Below, one piece after another: positions 11,511 through 23,420 of a DNA stretch of 64,000 nucleotides. The notes below the pieces were generated by a model, which made no database searches, had not been told where the DNA came from, and saw only the letters and a list, made by a program, of their open reading frames with translations. The DNA comes from Macrolepiota albuminosa (Eukaryota; Basidiomycota; Agaricomycetes; Agaricales; Agaricaceae). The position numbers were made by a program, and so were the translations under genes. Every line of letters begins with the position of its first letter. Within the stretch, counting starts at the first letter, position 1. The stretch is taken from NCBI GenBank assembly GCA_027475525.1, contig JAMWFC010000132.1, positions 1,101,074-1,165,073 of the forward strand, read 5' to 3'.

Positions 11511-12671
11511 CAATTACAGTCTGTATATCTGGGGAAGGATTTCCTCAAATGTCTTGGGCAGCAAGGAGCTGGAGAAGGAGCTCTTCCTGCTCTAAGGCTG
11601 AGAGATAGCACACCTCCAACCCCTGAGGGCAATATTGAGTGAAGTGATCCAGCTTTCCACAGCAACAGCAGAGGAGAGGAAGAGAGGAACATTGGTGAGA
11701 GGCATCAACATCCATAGGAACTTCCAGAAGGAGGGGACATGCTGCAAGTACATGAGCTGAGGCTGGAGTGCGAAAGGGAAAGGAAGGCTGGATAGAATGA
11801 CAAGCAGGTAGGGATGCCTGTGAGGTGAAACAAGGGGTAGTTCCTTGATGAAGCTCATGCCTTAACTCCATGAGCTACCACTGGTCACATGCCACCTGAT
11901 ACCAGGACTCAATACACATGTCATCTGGTTGTCCTTCTGCCATGCTGTTGATCCAATCCATGAGAGAAAGAAGGAAGCCATCTCAGAAAGTGAGGCAGAG
12001 CTGAAGACCATCCAGATAGCTGGCCTGTTTAGCAAGAGCTCTGAAGGAGTTGATATACTCATCTAGGATCTGCTTTCCCTGTTTGTATCAATGAGGGTCT
12101 TGAAGAGTAAAGGCTGCTACCTTTGCAGAATACAAGGAGAAGAACTCAGTTCAAAACTCCCTTTCAAACTGAGCCCAACTCCCAAAACTCTCAACTCCTC
12201 CAGGATGTTGAAAAACTCATAATGCATGTGTTGAAGCTCACACAGACTTCATATAAAAAAGGACCCAGGCAATCTTGAGAGTATCAGAAGGGAAAGCCTT
12301 ACCACTCAGCTGAATATAGGTGATGCATGACTGCAAGAAATGCTCACCCATAGCTCAATCACCATTGAATGCATCAGAGAGTGCTGGATGCAAAATATTG
12401 GTATGAACAGTGGGGAAGGCCTCAGAGTGAGGGACTAGAGGTGTGTCAGCCCTAACTGGAGGTGCCTGGAGAGGGGTAGGAGTGAAGGGGAGGCACTCTA
12501 GGAGAGCCTGAAGAGAATGAGAGATAGTGTCTGTGGCCTGATGCAATCTAGCAAATTTGGTGGTGTGGAGGGTAAGAGAAGCTTGAGTGGTCTGCACCTG
12601 AGTCTCCAGAGCAAGCAAGCAGCTACAGGCATTATCTTGAGGGGCAGAAGCATGAAAGACAAACTCTGGCC
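11511..12671 (-). pseudogene. Gypsy gag fragment inserted in copia 1
   Basis: Minus-strand translation gives a gypsy-type gag. From about 12500 to 12355 it is P/T-rich and ends FNGD. The capsid-like region follows (RAHGEHFLQSC, EFFSLYS, KQILDEYINSFRALAKQ, SWYQVACDQW). Then comes PMDVD and a CCHC zinc knuckle with standard spacing (CCCCGKLDHFTQYC, around 11650), followed by the LEQEELLLQLLAAQD tail. Stops interrupt it. It is a Ty3-type gag, not a copia gag, yet lies between copia protease and copia RT. Confidence 0.75.
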
Positions 12672-12891
12672 TATGTAAGCAGTCTGGAAGTGGTACTGAA
12701 GAGCCCACACTTGTCTGAATGATAGCTAAAGAACTAGAGCACCTTAAAGGCTGAAAGTAGTACTAATAGATAGTGTTGAAAGAATAGAAGCAGTAAAGTA
12801 AAAGAGTGACAGAGGAAATGAGAAAATGAATAAAGAGAGAATGAAGGAAAAAGGAATGAAAAACGGGAGAAGATGAGGTGTTCTTTGACAG
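12672..12891 (-). repeat. LTR fragment, family L2, next to the gypsy gag
   Basis: This piece matches the right 220 bp of the solo LTR 10132-10651. On the minus strand it starts TGTCAAAGAACACC at 12891 and runs straight into gag sequence. The other half of the LTR is missing, so an internal deletion joined LTR to gag. Confidence 0.65.
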
Positions 12892-13364
12892 CTCTGCCTT
12901 CTAAAAACCACAGTAAATCCTGCTTTGTCAAGTTTCTCCACCAATACAAGATTTGCTGCCAGCTTGGGAATGTGCAGTGCACAGCAAAAAATGAGTTCTG
13001 ATGTGCTTGCCACAGTCTTAATAACTTTCCCGACCATGCCCTATCCCACTATCCTGAACAGTCCCCCAACTGGGGCAGACTAGCCTTCCCTAAATGTGCT
13101 TAACACTTTATATTCAGAGAAAGAGCTACATTTGACAAAACAGTGGTCACTTGCACCTAAATTGACATAGGTGGGTATGCTCCTAGGAATCTTCACTGCA
13201 AGAGCCTCAACTAGCATTGTGTCAGCATGATCAGAGTCAGAGTCACAGAGACTAGAATTAACACAAGCCATGAGTGCATATGAGATATGTGAGGCTGAAG
13301 TGTTGGTTAATGCCACTGTGAGTGGGGTTGATGCCATATCTGCCTTGTATGTGGCTCTTGCCAC
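12892..13364 (-). pseudogene. Copia 1 protease region
   Basis: Minus-strand frames 13364-13080 and 13037-12892 give the copia protease block. The motif NLGASDHCF stands where active copies have a D-S-G-A-S/T-D-H active site, so the catalytic Asp and Ser are lost. Downstream are FSEYK, LHIPKLAANLV and LDKAGFTVVF. The block ends where the L2 LTR fragment was inserted. Confidence 0.75.
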
Positions 13365-14204
13365 AGCCAGTGAGGCCAGAGCTGCATCATGGTTTTGAAA
13401 ATCCTGTAGAAACTGTCTTTCACATCCACCACCCAGCCAATAGCAGGCTTAAATGGTATGTCTCATGTGCTTGCTATTGGTGTTGGTACAGATGAGCTTC
13501 AGCCTCTGCAGCTTTGTGTTTATCTGTAGTGCAGTCATGGTGACTCCTGCAGTCATTTTCTGAATCTTTAAGTATTTCTAATAGACAATGAGGCTTATAA
13601 TCAATTTTGCCAAGGTCAGCAAGTTATACAGGCTAGCATCAATAGTATTCCAGAACTCAGGTAAGAAATTCATGACAATGGTTCTAAAGATCTCATTCCT
13701 GATAACCATCTCCTTTTCTACCGCATTCTGCCATTTGATGCACAGGTCTACCAGATGTGTCATGAAGTCAGTGCTATCAGTGTACATATATTGTGGCTTA
13801 AAGCTGATTCTCAGCACTCATAGCTGCCAGGACTGAAATTGTGCTATAACTGTTGGTAAGTGCTTTCTACACATCTTTATGCTGAGTCCAATGAAGTTTT
13901 TACAGTTGTTGATAATCAGAGATAGTGATCATATGTTTCTAGCATTCCACTTCTCTGCCATGGAGTTTGGCAAGGACCAGGTGGTCTCCTTTGTGGTACT
14001 GCTATCTGTCCTTACCTCTTTTTATTCTCCAGGCTTTCTGGAAGTCCTTGTATTGTTAATAGTGCTATCCAAGTAGCCTCTTGTCTCATAAGTGTGCATA
14101 GTGATAAGAACTCTGTTGCAAAAAGCCATAAACTTTGTACTATCAAAGTGCACTTCCTTTGAGAAAGTAAGAGGATTTGGCATTGCTAGTGGTGCAGCAA
14201 GCAT
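13365..14204 (-). pseudogene. Copia 1 gag, degenerate
   Basis: Two minus frames remain. 14204-14022 starts with LPMPNPLTF-like sequence, and 13817-13578 has YTDSTDFMTHLVDLC and IVMNFLPEFWNT, the pattern of copia gag (UBN2 type). The knuckle region between 13560 and 13380 is too decayed to read. It lies just inside the 5' LTR, as expected for gag. Confidence 0.6.
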
Positions 14205-14314
14205 GTCTGCATATGTGGTTTTGGTATTGATATTGTAATGGTGTAGTGCGAGTATGCTTCAATAGTATGATTAGTCTGTTTGTAGTTGGAAAAGCTAACA
14301 GAGGCCAAATAACC

Positions 14315-14608
14315 TGTAGAAGTAAGGTAAAAGTAAGCTAAAAATAAGTAAATGTAGTTATCAGAAGTATTTTAGGTATTATTCACCCTCAGTTGTTCAA
14401 TGACAAATATGTCAAAAATAACTGAAGGTGATGAAAATTGTAACAGATATTTATACAAGTCAGTAAATATAATTTTTATAACAAAAATAAAATAAATAAG
14501 AAAAAAACAATACAAGACTCACAGATGTGGCATGCCTCAGATAAGTAACACCAATGTGGAAGAAAAAAGGATTTAGCTTTTTGAAACAACAGAATATCTA
14601 CTTCAACA
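14315..14608 (-). repeat. Copia 1 LTR (5' LTR, minus orientation)
   Basis: 294 bp, plus-strand ends TGTAGAAGTAAGG and ACTTCAACA. It matches the LTR at 62611-62964, apart from about 60 bp of internal repeat in the latter and many transitions. The right flank GTAGG is the target-site duplication. Confidence 0.8.
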
Positions 14609-14900
14609 GTAGGCAGTATGCATGCTCTAGCCCACATATAGTACACAGTTCGTCAAACTACACATACTTGCTAAACTCACATAAAGATGAGCATCTCATA
14701 GTATCTGCATCAAGCTCTGCAAGTGCATGTGTGATTGCAAGAGTATGAATGAGTTAATTTTACTGTTGGAAGCAATATAAAAAGAAGTTTGAAAAGACTT
14801 CTAGCATTTGTAGGCACATATGGAATGAGGCCTAAATATAGGAGTTTAGACATGAGCTTCTATTTTACTTGTAGAGGACATGAATACAAGGCTATTAAAG
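14609..14900 (+). pseudogene. CpG-decayed amidase fragment A
   Basis: This stretch aligns base by base with the amidase at about 57688-57985: the region of the amidase signature with the cis-Ser and nucleophile Ser. Nearly every CpG of the intact gene is TpG or CpA here, and further G-to-A changes add stops. It is a fragment only, with no start and no upstream or downstream exons. A sister fragment lies at 33539-33830. Confidence 0.7.
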
Positions 14901-15338
14901 TATTAAATATACAATAAGTAGCTTTGAACAGGTTTTGACAACACCAACAATAGATTATAAGCTTTGAACAATGGAAGAGAAACTTATATATATACCACTT
15001 AGCTACATTGAACTCCTTTAGTCAATTAATTGTACAGTGACAGAGGGTGAGTATATATAACCTATATAAATAAATACTATACTTACAAACAGACTAGATT
15101 ACCTATGCATACAAATAGAGTAATACTTTAAACAGATGATAGGTCATTGTTGTATTTGCATATTAGAAGATATATCACTGTTTAGACACCACCTTGTGAG
15201 ACATGGCTATGTTAATATCTGCTCTTAACTACCTGCTCTGAACTATCTACTTCTAACAATTTGCTTCTAACTACCAGCCAGAATTATTACTTAATCAAAT
15301 TTGTAACCTTGTTTAATCTCTTTTTTTTGTCTTTTTAA

Positions 15339-15492
15339 ATTTCCTTAGAGTATTATAGCATCAACACCAGTAAACTATGTAAACCAATAACTCTGTCTTA
15401 TTCTAGTATGTTTTTATTTCCTTAGAGTATTATAGCATCAACACCAGTAAACTATGTAAACCAATAACTCTGTCTTATTCTAGTATGTTTTT
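15339..15492. repeat. 77-bp exact tandem duplication, probable assembly overlap
   Basis: 15339-15415 and 15416-15492 are identical. The paralogous block at about 35116-35190 has a single copy. Confidence 0.85.
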
Positions 15493-16095
15493 TACTTACT
15501 TTTAGCTTTGATTAAGATATAAAGTTCAAAACAGTTTGTTTCAAATATTAAAAAACCTGACAAGAAGTATTAATGAGTGCATCATGCATTATACAATGCA
15601 GAACTCATTGACATAATATTTCTAATCTGTGTCTATAGAAAAACTCAAAGATTATCTAATTCATGTTTTCTAAGGAACATTCTAAGTTTTTTTAATACAT
15701 TTTTTATAAGAGAAACAAAGAATGTTTCTTTAAAAATACTTGAAAGAAATACAACAAATGTTTATAAAAAAAAATACAATAATATAAACATTATTTTCTT
15801 GTTGAGAAAAAAAAATTGAAATATGAGTAAATTATTTATATTTCAAAGACATTTTTTTTTCTTTGTTACAAAAAAAATTATTGAAAAACTTTGATTTTTT
15901 TCTTGTTTTTTGTAATAGATTTTATATAATATTTGAAAAAAAACAAGTTAGAAATTATATAACATCTTTCTAACAAGTTTTTCTCAAGAACCTCCAGAGA
16001 TTCTTTGAAGTGATTATTTAGCAAATATGAATAGAATATACATCTTCTAAATTCAAACTTTGTTGATAAAAAATATTTAAACTCATATGTTGATA

Positions 16096-16458
16096 GGATC
16101 CTATATTCATTTAGACAAGTATAGCCCCTCCAACACTATATACAGGCCATTTATATAAGCTGAAGTTTGCCTTTCTAACTTCCAAAGTCCAGAGTTTTCT
16201 TGCCTTATTTGTACAGTTGTTTATTTAGGCAATTTTTGAGTTTTTAAGATTTTGTTGTCCTATACAGTTGTTTTCCATGCTTCAAAGGCCACAGAAGCAT
16301 TCAACCTGACATAGGAAATTTCTAAACTTGTTCTCTTTAGATCTTCCTCTGCCAGGTAAGTAGTTATTATAATATTATTAGTATATACTCTAATATACTT
16401 TGGATCTCTCTCTATTAGCTGTGTGACTGAGCCATAGCCTTCAGAGGTCATTCTTACA
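16096..16458 (+). repeat. Truncated LTR, family L2, inverted
   Basis: Reverse complement of the L2 LTR: the plus strand ends GGTCATTCTTACA at 16458, matching the reverse complement of the L2 start. It is strongly A/T-mutated and lacks the distal part. Confidence 0.65.
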
Positions 16459-18611
16459 GATGTACTAGTAATCTGAGAGCTTATGCCATCTGACCAGCCT
16501 TGAGTTAGGCTATGCAGGTAATGTTGAATTAGATAATGACTTTTAGTCTGAAAGCAAAAATGTTGAAAAATGAATACTCAACATATTTATTTGGTGTTGG
16601 CACTATTATTAAAGATTTAATGCTGGGAAAGCATCATACTTTGCTGTTAGTGTGAATGAATCAAATCAATTTCAAAATTCATCTTTTGTTAGGTGATTTA
16701 TTAAAAAAATGTATAGTGTACATATAGCAATATAGTAGTTGTGATGAATATACATGACTGACAGCTCTGGTGAGGATGGTGAAATGTCATGAGTTCTTGT
16801 AAAATAACAATAGACAAATAATACTGCAATGCAAGAAATATATAGCATGAAATAGTAGTTGAACAAATAGCATAGAACAGCAATAAATAAGTGGCATCAG
16901 ATTGTACTGCAATAAAAAACAAGCACTGCAGCAGACAGATAACTGCAATAAGCAGATGCGAAATAAATAAAGATAACATTTATAACAGGCTAGCAAATAG
17001 TGCTATAGTAGTAAACAGTTATATTATGAAGGATTAAAGCACTAGTAGTAATAAAAAACATATCAATATAATGAATAGTTTCTGAATAACAGTAGCAAAC
17101 AATGATAATAAAACAGACAAGTTTGAAGTTATGAATAATGATTGAAAAAAATAAATGAAACAAAACAAGTACTAATAAGAAACATTATAAAAACTTCTAG
17201 AATATTACATGATATGTTACAAATTTGAGGAGAACTAAAAATGTTTGATCTTGTAAAAAAGCTCTTTCTCTTACTTATATAAGAGAGTTGGGGAATAGTA
17301 ATTGCAGAAAAAGGTAATAAACATACTAAATAGTCTAAGATGTTTATGTCACCTAGTTAGCTTTGAATTAAAAGAGGTAATGAATATACTGAATAGTTTG
17401 AGAAGCTGATGCTACTTGATTAGCCTTAAGTTGGGCTATGCAGGTAATATTAAATCAGATTGGACAATGATTTTCAGTCTAAATTCAAAAATATTAAAAA
17501 ATAAACACTAATGGAAAATACAATGACTTTTGGTCTGAATGCAAAATGTTGGAAAATAAATATTCAACATATTTATTTGATGTTGGTATTGTTATCAAAG
17601 ATTTAGTGCTGAAAAATACAGTACTGTAAAATGTATATTCCATTTTGAACCTACAACAAAGGAGATATAACTGGTAGCTTTAGTGAGAATATCAAATATC
17701 TTGAGTCCTTATCAGAATCTCATATGTTTCACTAGTTTTTTTTATTGAATATTGTTACTAAGAAATAAGTTGATTGATATATTTGCACAAGCTATGATTT
17801 ATGCCTTCAGCATGAATTTTATAGCTTGTTGAAGGCTTTGCCTTAAATTCTTTTCAACACAACTTCTATCCTAAATTTATTTTATAATGTTAAGGTTCTA
17901 AGTAGGTGTAAATAACTTAATCTCCATCTAATCTCACTTTATTCAGTTAGGGCTCCAAATATGTATAGAAAACTCAATATTTAATTTCAGCCTCAAACTC
18001 ACTTTGATTGGTTAAAGCCTTGATTTTTCACAACTCTCAAAGTATTATTGTAAGCTGAATTGAATTTTGCTTAAATTCTTCAGATTTCTTTAAGCATTTA
18101 TAATCTCAAAGAACTAAAAATTAGTGTATCAGTAGCTCTTGAATTTTCTCTGAATTTTCACTGATTTATCTGAAAATCTTTAAGCATTTTCTATTAATAT
18201 TTATTAAAAAACAGAGCAATTGAATTCTTTTTGAATTTTTTAAACTCTTTTAACTATTTATAAATTCCAAAAACACTAAAATCAATATATATATAGCTTT
18301 TAAATTTTTCTAATTTTTCAGTAATTTTTAAAAAAATTTTAAGTATTTTTTACTCAATATTTACAACACAGCACAAAGCATTAGGAGAAACCATGAAGTG
18401 GTAAGTGACTAAGATGTAATACCAACAATAAGTTGAGAAAATTGTAAGTATTAGTAATCAAAGAAAATAAATGAAATATGATGAAATAAGAAGGGTACAA
18501 ATAGCAAAATTTCTATTCTCAATACTTGCTAACTGCAACAAATAATATATAGATATCTAATAATCTTCAAGTTCATTCTCCCAGTCATAGTTTGAGTGTC
18601 TGTTACTTAGT
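16459..18611. other. AT-rich decayed sequence, no gene seen
   Basis: No reading frame of interest. A decayed direct repeat is visible: about 16490-16640 resembles about 17405-17640 (shared words such as GGCTATGCAGGTAAT and CAACATATTTATTTG), so this is old transposon debris. Confidence 0.5.
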
Positions 18612-18628
18612 TCAAAATCAGAATCTTA

Positions 18629-19150
18629 TTTAGGTGCGTCTCTTGGACGGCTAAAACGTCAATCTTATTCTCTTGTACTAGTTGGCAAAGCGTTAACCAT
18701 TTGGGTCTCGTTAGCTCTGTACCTCCTCCTTTGATGTTTAGGGAGGCAAACTTTATGCCGCCTCTCTTTCCTTTACCTTTCGATGTTATTCTTATATTTG
18801 AGTTATCTTGTATCTGGGGCGTATTTCTATTTTCACTTTGTCCGCCTGTACTGCCCCCCCCTCTATGGTCAGGGGCAGTTCTGTCGACCGGGTTCAATCC
18901 AGGAGTGAGCCTTTCCTCCGAAAGTAGTCGATTTATTTCTATACGTGTTGTTCCCGTGTCAGGGGTAAAAGATTGCCGGGATACACCTCCGAACCCTCTC
19001 GGACCGTCGTCGGGAGTACAATCGGTGATGGGGTCGTTACCCCCTCCTGTCCGTGAGGGGCGTTGTCCGTTGCCGTCATAGTCAACCCAGGGTACGTTAT
19101 AATCATTTGTTGTGTCAGGAATTGGATTTGGGTGTGCACACAGGTGTAAC
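18629..19150 (-). pseudogene. LINE ORF2 start (AP endonuclease), truncated
   Basis: One minus-strand frame is open from about 19150 to the end of the element. The N-terminal part is G/P/T-rich. The endonuclease begins with KFASLNIKGGG, followed by KWLTLCQLV and DVLAVQETHL, the first strands and the conserved glutamate of an APE-type endonuclease. The frame then runs into the target-site duplication at 18628. The catalytic core and the whole RT are absent, so the product cannot nick or reverse transcribe. Confidence 0.7.
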
Positions 19151-19351
19151 CTGTGTGCTTAGCAGGAGCGCTGCCACGGCTCACCCTTCGTAAATACGAA
19201 GCCGTCTGAGCATTGCCCAGCCCAGCCGGGGGGTGTTCTCGGCTTACCTGTCGCCCACGAGCGCAGTAAATTCATCCGAGGTTGTTAACCCAGTATCGAG
19301 AGAGCTCAGTATGTGACAGATGTATTCGCTAGTTATGCACACATTTAATCA

Positions 19352-19906
19352 TTAGAGACGGTCAAATTTGGGGCCAAAGCTCGAGCCTCTCCTTCCGGCA
19401 CCTCTCATGTTGCCTCTGAAAAAGCCCCGCCTTCTATCATTGTTGTCCATTTTTCCGTCGCGTGAGGACTGCGCAAACTCCGCGGTCTCTTCGATCTTCT
19501 GGTCCGAGTTTGCATCTCCGAACCAGCCATCTAGTGATAGGTATGCGCATTGGGGAGGGTTGTGATCTGCCCCCTTGCAATTGAAGCAGTGGAGACGGTT
19601 CTCCTCGCTTACCAGTTTGGCACTACCGTAGTCCATGTCGACGAAGTTTATGTCCCTTAGGTAGTTAAGGATTTGAAAGTAGCCTGTCCAGGCAATCTGT
19701 GGGGGGGACTTGAAGTATACGTTCCATAAAGTTTTCTTGTTGTTGAACTTCGACGGTTTCGGGAGGGAGTCGTCGACCTTGGCAAGTTTGACCTCAATGG
19801 ACCTTATCATGTTGATAAGAGCTTGGGATACTGGCACAATAGCGCAGCACGCAGTAGGCAGCCACTTGGTGTGGGCATATAGGGGGGGCCAAGGAGCCTG
19901 TGAGGC
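19352..19906 (-). CDS. LINE ORF1-like protein with CCHC zinc knuckle
   Basis: Open minus-strand frame of about 185 codons; the stop upstream is at 19907-19909. No ATG lies near the 5' end of the frame; the first is in the INMIRS segment, so the start is unclear. The zinc knuckle CFNCKGADHNPPQC has the standard CX2CX4HX4C spacing. The C-terminus is R/G-rich (RRRGFF, RGNMRGAGRRGSS). ORF1 proteins of LINEs bind the element RNA. The order ORF1-ORF2 on the same strand supports the call. Confidence 0.65.
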   Translation of the reverse strand, partial: ASQAPWPPLYAHTKWLPTACCAIVPVSQALINMIRSIEVKLAKVDDSLPKPSKFNNKKTLWNVYFKSPPQIAWTGYFQILNYLRDINFVDMDYGSAKLVSEENRLHCFNCKGADHNPPQCAYLSLDGWFGDANSDQKIEETAEFAQSSRDGKMDNNDRRRGFFRGNMRGAGRRGSSFGPKFDRL

Positions 19907-20028
19907 TCACCTCGACTAGAGCAGTACATTCTGCAGAAGGCCTGTTAGGCGCGACTGCGGCTACCGGGATTAGCGGTGCACATGGTGGTTACGGATTAAG
20001 TGGCCCCCTCCTCAAAATCAGAATCTTA

Positions 20029-21308
20029 CAATTTAGTTACAGGATCATCTATCAATAAAATCTGAAATACAAACCTGTTAAATTTATTCATCCTGCCACT
20101 ATAGATTTTAAATGATTACATAAGTGTTCATCTATAAAAAATAATTATATAATGAATTTATTATTATTATTGTATAATGATTATTCATTATATGTAATAC
20201 ATACATCTTTTCTTTCCTCCTTGTCTTTTCTTATTTTTGACATTTTTCAGTTTTTAGCTATCTTACTACTAACTTGCTTATATAACATGTTATTGCACAA
20301 TTCTGAAAATGCTATATCCTCATCACTTCTTCTGCTGATATCATCAGTCTATATTGTTATATATTTACTTAGCAGACATCTGCTCAAGGCAAACACTGCC
20401 ATTATAGTTCAACTTGATATTTACTACTTATTGCAAGTTAGAATGCTTTGATAAGTAAGATTCTAGCAATTAGTATAATGCAAATATAACTTCAGCCTAT
20501 TCAATCTATGAATTTATATGGCTTGAAATGAAAATTTTCTGCAGATGCAGCCAAAAAAAAATGTTGTATTACTCAAACAAATATGCAATAAAGCATTATA
20601 TACCAACTTGCTAAAACAACCAAGATGTTCAATTGACATCAAAGTATGACTTCAGTAAATATTTACTTATTTATATAAATAACTGTATGCAATTATTATT
20701 TCCTTGGAACATCACTTTATATATATTCACATTTTTTTGATGTAAATATTAAATAATGTCTTTACACAATATTATGTCTGAACTTCTATACATTGATATA
20801 TAGTGTTAGCATCTACACATGTCTGCCTACTCTTTCTATAGCAGACAAACAAAAAAAATTATGGATATTGGTTTAACCATCATCACTAAACAGTACTTTA
20901 ACATTTTAATTCATTATAATGTCAAAAATCTAATATTTTAGTGAGTTTTTTTGCACATTTTACTTTATATTAGCACTGTTTTTACATATTGTTTTTTTTA
21001 TAATGTCAGCTCTTATACCTATTGCAACTCACATGCTTGACATCTCACACTCAAAAGATTTGATACAGACTAACACTTAGTTGCTACCTTTTACCTACAT
21101 CATAGCAACAACAATTAATACCTTGATGAAACATTTACTTATACATATTCAGATAATTCATATAGCTAAACAGCAAAAAATATTATCATTAAGCATATCA
21201 TTCCCAGTTATATAACTTAGCACCATATTTTTAACAAAACTTTGAAAATTGTTGTAAGTCTTCATTTTACTCTTCAAGTTTAAGTCAATTCATTTTATTA
21301 CAAGTACA
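20029..21308. other. AT-rich sequence, no gene seen
   Basis: Very AT-rich and CpG-poor, with many stops in all frames. I see no domain, RNA gene or clear repeat. Confidence 0.5.
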
Positions 21309-21621
21309 TGTATATATAAACATGTTCATGCTTATAACTAAGTTATATAAATAGAGGAGAGAGCTGAATTGGAGAATAGGAGAGGAGTAGAATTTGCTGA
21401 ATCAAAGAATAGAGGAGAAATAGAATTGGAAGCTCAGGATCGAGAACCTTATATTATAAACCTTATTGCTAACAAGATATATATAACAGGGGGTAGTAAG
21501 TAGTAGGGCAGATAAATTTTGGAAATTATACTTTGTGCTATTTTGCTTTACTCAAGTTCTCTCTCTTGGTTATTTTCCAATCCAGTGAAGTCAAGCATTA
21601 ATTACAAAATATCTGCTTACA
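21309..21621 (+). repeat. 5' LTR of gypsy 2
   Basis: Matches 28151-28481 throughout (shared words AGTAGTAAGTAGTAGGGCAG and AGTTCTCTCTCT), with many transitions. It ends CTGCTTACA. Confidence 0.75.
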
Positions 21622-22379
21622 TTTTTTTTTAAATAACACAAAGTAGTCCACAAAAAGACTACCCTCCAATGAATGTGATCTAAAACAATGTCTGCATGCT
21701 TGATATCAGATTTTTGATAAGAACAGTGTTAAAACAAAGAAGAAGTATCTTTTCCTTCCTTTTCTACTAATAGAGAAGTTAGAGTCATGTCAGAGGAGTG
21801 GAGGATCTATCATGAAAGTTCAGGACAAAAAATATATATAGAGAAAGGAAAAGAAGAATGAAGGAGACATACAACTGAAAGTTATCTTAGTCATTGTTAG
21901 AGGAGAATATTGTTCTTGATCTCAATATTCTGGCTTATGTTCAGTTGCAGGTCTGATGACCACAAACCTTACAATTCACCTTTTGTGCACATTCTCATTT
22001 TTATTCTTATTTGTATTCTTGTTCATGCTCCCATTCTCATTCATACTCATGCTTCCAAATTTTATGCAACTCTTGACACTACTATACTATTCACTTTCTG
22101 CACAACCTTATCTGAGCAATAGATCCTTGAGTTCCAAACTGCCTCTGTTAGTAGGATACTTTTGCCCTGTTTTTTCTTTAGTATGTATATTGAGTTCTTC
22201 TTTCTCAGAGGATTCAGATTCCTATCTTTCCAAATCTGTTAATGTGATGTTGTTAATGTTTGGTATGACTTATACTGGAGAGGTAATTCAGATCTTTGCC
22301 AGTCATACTCTGCTTATTATGCAAAGAACTATCAGCCTTCATTAACTTGATGTCTTTGAATACTGCACAAAACAATACT

Positions 22380-23160
22380 TTAATCATAAGAATATTGAAG
22401 CATACAGACAGATTAAGAAGATGTTGTACAACATTGATTCTAGTACCATAAGAGTCTGGGTCAAGGAGAATGAAGAGGAGCTCAAAAACTTAACATTTCT
22501 AGTTTTCATAGCTTGGCTTAGAAGAGAAGTATTGGCCACAAATAATTGGATGCAAATATTGACAAAAAGACAGAGAGAGGAGGAGAGGTTTGCAGAATAG
22601 ATGAGTAATTTGAAGGAGGCAAATGATATGTTGAGTTCCAATTTTCATTTCCACATCAGCTCTGACAAGATGCAGAACTATCTTCTGCTATACTATTATG
22701 AAGACCTTCAATGTGAGTATCATATTGAGAACAAAAACAGTTGCTATGATGAAATTAAGAAATTTTTGAGATAGTTCCAAATTGTTTTGGACTTGGATAT
22801 AGCCTTAGCCACATAGAAGATGCAAATTAGCAAGCATCTTGCCATGGCAATTGCAGCAACCACAAAATCACAATTGAAGAGTATGACAAATATACCTACC
22901 TCAGTTTCTAACTCTAAGACAATAACTATTATGGCCACAGATGGATCAACCCCAAATACTTCAGCCCATACTTATGTTTATGCTCATAGCCAAAGAATGA
23001 CGCATTTTAGATGAGCACCAGGGCTGCTACCAGTGTTGCCATTGATATGTAGATCATTGTGCAAGGAATTGTCCAGACAAGAGAAAGGCATTGACCCTGT
23101 TGAAGTATAACAAGTGCAAATTGACCCCTGTATTTGCAAAAGGAGCTAAGGTTAAATTTT
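22380..23160 (+). pseudogene. Gypsy 2 gag
   Basis: Plus-strand translation shows the gag capsid pattern: RVWVKENEEELKNLTFLVF, NNWMQIL, EERFAE, DMLSS. A zinc-knuckle remnant lies at about 23031-23080 (CYQC...DHCARNC). Stops are scattered through it. It lies between the 5' LTR and the protease, as expected. Confidence 0.7.
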
Positions 23161-23199
23161 TATGAAAGGAAAATTTGAAAAAAAAAGAAGAGGGTTTCC

Positions 23200-23420
23200 T
23201 CTATTACAGTCATGGCAGTGTTTGAGGGTTCCAAATTAGATGAGGATAGTAGTGACAGTGGCAGCAAGTATGTCATTCCTTGACATATCACTTATTCTTG
23301 TCTGGTGTCAGGAATATCAATTGCTCTTGTCTTTATTCAAAATGTGCTTATTGATACTGGATCCTCTCTAGCATTGATTTCTTCAATTTTGTGAAGACTT
23401 TGAGAGTATCAATATATAAA
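23200..23420 (+). pseudogene. Gypsy 2 aspartic protease
   Basis: The active-site motif is intact: LIDTGSSLALISS at about 23350. Stops before and after it (for example after SKYVIP and after SSIL) break the frame. The enzyme would process the Gag-Pol polyprotein. Confidence 0.7.

Larger units (their letters stand above)
9797..14608 (-). mobile_element. Ty1/copia retrotransposon 1, degenerate, with nested insertions
   Basis: Read on the minus strand: LTR (14315-14608), gag, protease, then a foreign gag fragment, RT, a solo LTR and the first part of RNase H, where LTR X cuts it at 9797. The integrase domain normally found between protease and RT is not seen; the foreign fragment lies there. The right flank is GTAGG (14609-14613). 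The missing 3' end (end of RNase H and 3' LTR) has exactly the extent of the piece present at 62611-63381. Confidence 0.85.
14609..16095. repeat. Duplicated AT-rich block A
   Basis: Collinear with 33539-35886 (block B), which carries an extra solo LTR at 33920-34748. Apart from the amidase fragment at the start, no coding sequence is recognisable. It contains long A/T runs and a 77-bp duplication at 15339-15492 that block B lacks. Confidence 0.75.
18612..20028 (-). mobile_element. LINE (non-LTR) fragment: 5' part only, with 17-bp target-site duplication
   Basis: The word TCAAAATCAGAATCTTA occurs at 18612-18628 and 20012-20028 and brackets 1383 bp of GC-richer sequence. Read on the minus strand it begins with a G-rich 5' end, then ORF1 with a zinc knuckle, then the start of ORF2 (AP endonuclease), and stops inside the endonuclease domain. 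A normal LINE copy loses its 5' end; this one lost its 3' end. Its base composition differs sharply from the AT-rich flanks, which suggests recent arrival. Confidence 0.75.
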
